Shown one piece after another: positions 57,736 through 64,000 of a stretch of DNA of 64,000 bases (position 1 is the first letter of the stretch; each line of letters begins with the position of its first letter). Location: positions 81,384 through 145,383 of the forward strand of contig BMAT01008040.1 in assembly GCA_019649035.1 (NCBI GenBank). The letters are read 5' to 3'. The position numbers were made by a program, and so were the translations under genes. Below the pieces are notes generated by a model. The model was given only the letters and a program-made list of their open reading frames with translations. It had not been told where the DNA came from and made no database searches. The stretch is from Elysia marginata. Taxonomy: Eukaryota > Mollusca > Gastropoda > Plakobranchidae.

Positions 57736-60700
57736 ATAAAGGATTATCATCTCATGTATCTTATTCAAACAATATTGTCAGAAATGAAAGCGCTCACCCC
57801 GAGACGTTCTCCCCACCAGACCACTCAGCACCAATATAAACGATTTTGTGCACAAGTGTCATTTTGATCTATCTCTTACTAATTTTTTTTGTGTATGAGC
57901 TAGAACACAAGAAATCTAAAAAAACATATAAGTAAAGGGCAGGCTGACCCAAGTGTGCCCTTGTAATGATTTTTAGAATGTTTTTGAATCATATCTTCTT
58001 GAACTAAGCTCTGGGTAGTCTCTCATCCAATGAGAAGATGCTGAATAGTTTGGACCTGAGCTCCATTATAATAAGATTGTTATCATTATCCTAATTAAGT
58101 ATTGAAAAGCAGGATTTGTAAGCAATATCATACAAAAATAAACCAAAGCCACAAAATAATGAACTTTCTTCTTTCAAACGTATAAAATGTTGAAAAGGTA
58201 ATAAGATTGCCAACGCTGTTACACAGTTTCCATTTGCGCGGTATAAAGGGGTAATTCAAGCTATTCAGAATTATTTCCGAAAAAAAATGTCTCCATGCAA
58301 CTTTTTATATTTAAATGTTTTATACCTAATAAAAAAAAAAAGAAAAGGTGAAGTTACAATTATTCAACTTTACGAAGGGCACCATATGCACTTAAACTAA
58401 AGAAAAAGTTGTAAGCGCAAAGCGCAATCCTATTTTCGAAAATTGCAAAGTGCAGTTTCTTTGCCGTCGTTGAATCCACTTTTTGCCTATGGTAAAATGT
58501 GAACTTGCTTACATCATAATAATATTTAATAATTGGAATGGACTCGTCCTAGTCATCAACAGACTATTTGTGAAGATTTTTCTTCCTTTAGTTTTTGTTC
58601 TCATGCATTGCATCTGTTTCTTAAATCTGTTTGCATCGGTAATAGTTGATTAATTTTTTTTCATTCCTTTTTTGAGCTGGTTTCTCTCTTCGGCTTATCC
58701 CCATCCCCTTCTTTCTATCTTATTTCTTTCTCTGTTATTGCTAATCTTCTCCTTCCTATCTGAGTTATATCTCTATACGTGTAAAACATTAATCTCTTGT
58801 GAATTAGTGCTAGAGAAGTAAATAGTCCAGTATCTCTAGCTGAAAAATTGCCAGAACCTCAAACAAACTGCTTTCTAAGTTTCTTTTGCATTTTCGTGAG
58901 AGAGAATGTTTAAATCCTGGCAAACTAAAAGTTTAACGCCAGCAGTGTGCCGAAACATGTCTCTTTAGGGGATCAAATGTCACCAAGTGCAAATTTTGCA
59001 AAAATATCGATACATTTTTTCAAACCTATTAAGTTTTTAGTTATGCAAAGGAAAACCATAATTTGGGGCGTTTAAGCTAAGGCTTAGCTAGCGGTTTCAA
59101 GGCTGCAAGTCGCATTTTATTAGCAATGAATGCACAAACAAATAATATTTCATGTTTTTTAAGGCTGATTTTTAACTTTTCTAGATATTTCTTGTTAGAT
59201 TATCATTACCTTTATTAATTTTATCACTCTCATGTTAAAAGTTTCCGCCGTTAATTATTCGCAACATGCTTTTTGAAGGTCAAAGGTTATATAGTTGAAA
59301 TCGTTAAAAAATTTTTTTTGAAAAATTTAGTAGGTAGTCATTAAGATTAAGGAAAAAAAAAATTAAATTTAAAGTACCGATTTGAAAAGCTAGGGAAAGC
59401 GTGGTCACTATACAAAGCGTCAATTAGGTGTAGATCAGCACAAATTCCAGGAGCAATTTATTATTAGTAAAGTCGTTTTTTCCTCAATATTGGATATTTC
59501 GGTTTTATCATTATGGATAAATAACCCTAGCTTAAGTGCAGTTAGAGCTCGACTCCTTACACTAAGTTACAGTTCAATAACAAAAAGCAGGAACATTGAG
59601 GCTACTGTGCTAATATTTAGTTATCAATATTATCAGATACCTGTACTTCGAGACGCCGAAATAACATGCACGTGTTTTCACTGTTTCTTTTGGTTTGCTT
59701 TTACTATTTAGCCCAATATTGTTTAGCTTTTAAAAATCTCTAGGTGTTTGAAAACCGTTCGGAAAACTTCGGCCATCTCTAGGTGACAGTAACAGAGAAA
59801 AAAAAGCCAACAACAAAACAATAAAACAAAACAAAAACACCCTCCCCTCTCAAACAGAGAAAACAACAACAAAAAATTTCCTTGGTTAGCACTGTAACAA
59901 ATAGAATCCAATGTGCTGAATTCCGATTATATTTATTGCTAGAAATTATTTTTAATACCCTGCTTGTCGGTGCTGGTACCGCGCTGTATTCCCTGAGTAT
60001 CTGGAAGGTTTAGATACCCGTACTGATGGGGCCCCTCCTCAAGAACAAAAACCTTTTAAAAGATTTAATACAAGGTTTACATACACATTAAAAACTTGTC
60101 CGAGTTAAATATCCTACTTTGAACGATTGTTTTAATGACCTTGTTGCATATTGTGACGTCAGTAGCGATATTTCATCTTTTGACGTAGACACCCCCCCCC
60201 CTCTCTAAAGAGGAAAAAAGAAAAATAACAAAGAAATTACCCCAGTGATTAAAAATTTACTTTCATCGAAACCCGACTGATTCTGTGGTTGTGCTCCAGA
60301 ACCGCTAGTTGATGCATGCAGGTTTCTTTACTTTTTGTCTCTTTTCAGCTCTACAGCAGGATACTTAGGAAATTAAAGTCTTTCCAACCTATTGCGCCGA
60401 AAGCGCCCTAAGGGGAGATAATTAAAATAAATAATGAACAGTTCCTTGCAAGAAGAAAAGCCCCTCCCCCCATCCCTTGGAGGTTGTCAATCCAAGGCAC
60501 TTAAAAACTAAGTACCTCCAACAACATGAGTTGTGTACCTTTGACGATAAATTATTTTCTAATCAATTTTTCTAACAAAAACTTTTTATAGAGGTATCTT
60601 CCTGGATTACAGTAGGAATACTTTAAGAAGCACTCCGTTATCTTTGTTTCAGCCGTAACCGATTTAATAATCAAGAAAGCGATATTAAAAGTAAAACTAA

Positions 60701-61500
60701 TAATAGACGCCTAATGCGTTGTCCTCACGTTTATCCGATATCGCAAACAAAAAACAACAACAGCAACAAAACTGTCTTGCAACTAAACTTTCCTATGCCA
60801 AATTTGTGTTTTTGCTCTTAATAATCTACTGTTTGTGCAGACGGGGATACCCAATGGGTTTTAAAATAAAACTGCAAATGAGCCGACCAACGATTTCACA
60901 TTAAAAACAATAGAAATCTTACAGACATAAGCTGTGCGATATTTATTCTTATCCCGGTGATAAGTAAAGCATTGTAATTGATGCTGTGACAAAATATCGC
61001 TTTGCGTAAAAGACGACTTTTCGTGCAGCAATTTCTTACGGTTTAGACATTTCATTCTAATTTTTAAAAAGGTCCTATTTAATCATAATAGAATTAGCAA
61101 GAAGCATCGGATCTATCGATGTTAAAAAAGAAGTATTACAGAGACTCTGGGGACTTGATTGATGAGTACAAAGTTACCATTCTTCAAGTCATGTAAGAAT
61201 CACCAGTGACTTGAAAAGTCTGACTTTTTCGTGCCAGACTTACTCGTAGCATAATGAGCTTTGTGCTCTGAATGTCGTGTCTTGTAAAAACTATTTGTGT
61301 TTAAAGTGTTGCATTCAATCACATATTTCAAGCAAGACTATGAGACGATTGCTGTTCTAAACATTTTATTTAGCCCCAAAGCCTGACGTGTCATAACTCC
61401 CGACACGCTACACTACCTTTGTCACAGTTGCAATTACACACAACTTGAGCATTTCCAACATGTCAAAAATATCGACGGCTAAATACCGGAAAAATCCTGA
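57736..61500. other. Non-coding, AT-rich, no recognised elements
   Basis: No exon or bounded element supported over 3.7 kb. A perfect TGACGTCA octamer occurs at 60154-60161 without promoter context. C-run at 60190-60200. Confidence 0.35.
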
Positions 61501-61518
61501 GACTTGGCATCCTTGAGT

Positions 61519-61521
61519 GAC

Positions 61522-61552
<31 letters not shown>

Positions 61553-61912
61553 AACAGAGAAAGGGAGAGAAAGAAAGAGAGAGAAACAGAGAGAGGGAGA
61601 GGGGAGAGAAGGAGAGAGAGAAACAGAGAGAGGGGAGAGAAAGAGAGAGAAGGAGAGAGAGAAACAGAGAGAGGGAGAGGGGAGAGAAATAAAGAGAGAA
61701 ACAAAAAGGGGAAAAGGGGAGAAAAAGAGAGAGAGAGAGAAGGAGAGAGAAAGATAGAGAGATATAGAGAGAGGGAGAGGGGAGAGAAAGAAAGAGAGAA
61801 GGAAAGAGAGAAACAGAGAGAGGGAAAGGGGAGAGAAAGAGAGAGAGGAGAGAGATAGAGAGAGAAGAGAGAGAGAAAGAGAGAGAGACAGAGAGAGAGA
61901 GAGAGGAGAGCG
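61519..61912. repeat. ~390-bp polypurine (GA)n-type tract
   Basis: The plus strand is almost entirely A/G, with sparse ACAG and ATA interruptions; GAAACAGAGAGAGGG-like subunits repeat. ORFs read through it are repeat artefacts. Confidence 0.93.
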
Positions 61913-61914
61913 GG

Positions 61915-63020
61915 GCGGAAAAGTTAAGAGTCAAGCAAATTAGAGAAAATTAGAGTGATAAGAGGTGGGGAGGGGGGGGGTCGTTTAATCTAATATGAGG
62001 GGAGAGGGGAAAGACGGGAATATTGAAGAAGCTCACGAGGAAGAGAAAAACAAAACAAGTAAATGTAAGTAGGCTGCTAGTTTTTTACTGAAAGAGTTCA
62101 TGCTTTCAGTAAAGTACAAAAGGAATGTGCTTAAAATCATAGAATGCCACTGTAATGTTCCGCCGCAATACAAAAACTAAACAACCAAGCGTTCATGAGA
62201 CTGCTCTTTATAAATCCTCAAAATAACGTGCAATTTAATTTTTGGGTGTATTCTTCCTGTGCGAGAGATTGCCATAAGTGGCCTGAGTTGTATCCTGTTC
62301 ATCCTTTGAAGTGAACGCGAATGCAGACTTGTAAGTTGTATTTAAGGAAGTCCTGGATGAGTGTGAAAGATGCAATTTAATACGACAATTACATAATCAT
62401 TATGAAGAAGTGAAGAGGGGACAAAGGTTAAAGCTGAATGCTTAGAGCTATTGGTCACGAAATACATGTGGCCATCATAAAGTCATGGTAACTGCGGTGC
62501 ATTTCATGTTGTGTTTAGTTTTTTGCCCTTTTTGAAAATATTCAAGATGAATCTATAATTACACATGAGCCACTGCCTAACCTTGAAGGGTATGCTGCCA
62601 AAACCCACTGGATACTTATAAGATCCTTCTCGGCACTTTTGTTCTCTATTTTTTGCTCCCAACTAACAAATCCTAAAGTGTCGTGCGTCAAACATGAAGC
62701 ACCAATGCTAAATCTCTTTACATTACAATGACATAAGAATAAGATTCATAATTTTATTATTCATTCTGAGGCTATCGCTGGCGGGCGTTGCCGCTGTTAT
62801 GCTTTGTCATGAAAATGTCACGAAAAATACAATGTAGTTCCGTCTTACTTCTTCTTTCACTTTAGTTTTCATAGCAGCGGGGTGACTCATGAGAAATGTC
62901 ATTACCGGATCATCAAAGCTATGTTTTTGATATAACCTACGTAACAGCTAGTGGGAACAATGCATTGCGATAATCATTGTTAACTTAATAACCCCACTTA
63001 AACTGCAGAATAAGCAAATT
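61915..63020. other. Non-coding interval
   Basis: G-run at 61969-61979. No exon supported. Confidence 0.3.
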
Positions 63021-63024
63021 CATT

Positions 63025-63360
63025 TTGAAGTTTAACAAAACTGAGAAAGCGTTGGTATCAACTGGCATGAAACTACTTTTGACTGCCATAAAAAAAGAGT
63101 CTATTCTTACTCTTAGTTCTGTTAGAAATCTTCACCTTAAGATTCTGAAAAAAAATTATGAAACACATAACCTGAATATATTTGAAATCTTCTTGGTCGA
63201 AACTCAAATACCGCATGTAAAACAAATCAATAGAAGACTGAAAAAAAATCTACAAAGCACAGTTCAGAATTCTATGATAACTAAGTTCAATGGAAGCCTA
63301 TTCACATTTGCAGGTCAAGATTTATTATTGAGAATTGATTTTGCTATCTTTGACACTTAA
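63025..63360 (+). CDS. Unsupported hypothetical ORF, 111 aa
   Basis: An open frame from ATG to TAA in AT-rich sequence, Lys/Leu/Ile-rich (e.g. KLLLTAIKKES, HLKILKKNYE). No domain, signal peptide or homology is recognised, and there are no flanking splice signals that I can defend. Probably chance. Confidence 0.12.
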   Translation: MKFNKTEKALVSTGMKLLLTAIKKESILTLSSVRNLHLKILKKNYETHNLNIFEIFLVETQIPHVKQINRRLKKNLQSTVQNSMITKFNGSLFTFAGQDLLLRIDFAIFDT

Positions 63361-64000
63361 AAATGGCCCTGAATTTCTTGTTCAGAAGCTTGGTTTAAGA
63401 TGAGCGGCACATTACTAGATAAAAACCATATTTAAACTTAAGTATTGTTTCAACATTAGTGCATGTATCAATTTGACTGAACATACTTACAACGCGTATT
63501 AAGTTGGGAAATGAAATAGCTGATAAAGATGAATGTTAGTTCAGCCGTACTAAAACCAGTTATGACTGCCTATCAAAACCAGTTGGAACTGCTTAGATAA
63601 CTACGTGTATCTACACAAAACAGTTGTGCATCGACGAAACACCAGAGCTAAAAAAAAAACCATTAACTTGTAGATAGCGCTTAACGGAGAAAGTTGAACG
63701 TCAGAAGTCCCTAGATAATATGCCTACTCTAAGATTAACCAAGAGATGCACAGCAATTTAAGCCTCCATAGTAAAAGCAGAGAGAAGTGAACAAATTCGA
63801 GCTCAAGAGCTCTACTGATATATCTTATTTAAGTTTTTAGTAATATTAGAACAGAGTCGATCTCATTTTCAGTGGGTCGGCCCTCTAAGATTAAACTGAA
63901 CATGAGGAAGGTGTTCCTCACAGGGGGGTTTACCCTAGCAAAGCTTAATCGTCATGGCAACGAAATTCAAAATGGTTTCAGAAATAAATTTTACTGTGCA
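63361..64000. other. Non-coding end of window
   Basis: Nothing recognised. AAAACCAGTTATGACTGCC and AAAACCAGTTGGAACTGCT at about 63550-63590 form a short direct repeat. Confidence 0.3.

Noticed and set aside
60154-60161. Perfect TGACGTCA (CRE)
   Set aside because: A single 8-mer, far from any supported gene start; expected by chance at this scale.

Overview
The window is eukaryotic, strongly AT-rich and repeat-laden, with large introns. The protein identities, a tRNA-headed SINE whose core resembles one I recall from molluscs, and scattered TCTAGATCTAGA-type palindromes suggest a gastropod mollusc, probably a heterobranch snail or slug. The phylum call is an inference; no species call is made.

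Three host genes can be read exon by exon. (1) On the + strand, 9146-18231 is a complete purine nucleoside phosphorylase (PNP) gene with six coding exons, all with GT-AG junctions, giving 291 aa. The fold and phosphate site are conserved, but two of the residues that define guanine/hypoxanthine recognition are replaced. (2) On the - strand, 34734-27954 is DPY30, the small COMPASS/MLL subunit. It has two alternative first coding exons that join the same downstream exon in frame. (3) On the - strand, 53600-47703 is a two-exon, 143-aa single-PH-domain protein ending in a CaaX-like tail. PNP and DPY30 are convergent; DPY30 and the PH gene are co-oriented. No operon-like or pathway link between the three is apparent.

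The rest is mostly mobile DNA and simple repeats. From left to right: a three-copy 170-220 bp repeat (0.9-2.0 kb); a 5'-truncated L2/CR1-like LINE (3.2-3.9 kb); a decayed APE-type LINE (4.1-7.4 kb); a MITE (7.6-8.0 kb); a SINE (8.7-9.0 kb); pogo/Tigger-like MITEs in PNP introns (11.3, 13.7 and 16.8 kb); a TTAA-flanked piggyBac-like remnant (19.6-20.3 kb); a 50-bp minisatellite (22.9-23.4 kb); a hAT-like repeat (23.4-25.0 kb); a nearly intact Tc1 transposon (25.86-27.51 kb); a pogo-like MITE in a DPY30 intron (29.8-30.6 kb); a second pair of MITEs (45.3-45.9 kb); a second L2-like LINE (50.7-51.8 kb); two SINEs sharing head and tail (52.9 and 54.8 kb); and long pyrimidine or purine tracts (57.2-57.7 and 61.5-61.9 kb). 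There are assembly gaps at 16847-17064, 36769-37379 and 56287-56488. I see no LTR or virus-like element, CRISPR array, rRNA or convincing functional tRNA gene.

The most interesting points are the altered base-binding site of the PNP, the tandemly duplicated splice acceptors in front of its second coding exon, the inverted pair of MITEs bracketing three PNP exons, the alternative DPY30 starts, and the PH protein with a duplicated CaaX-like terminus.
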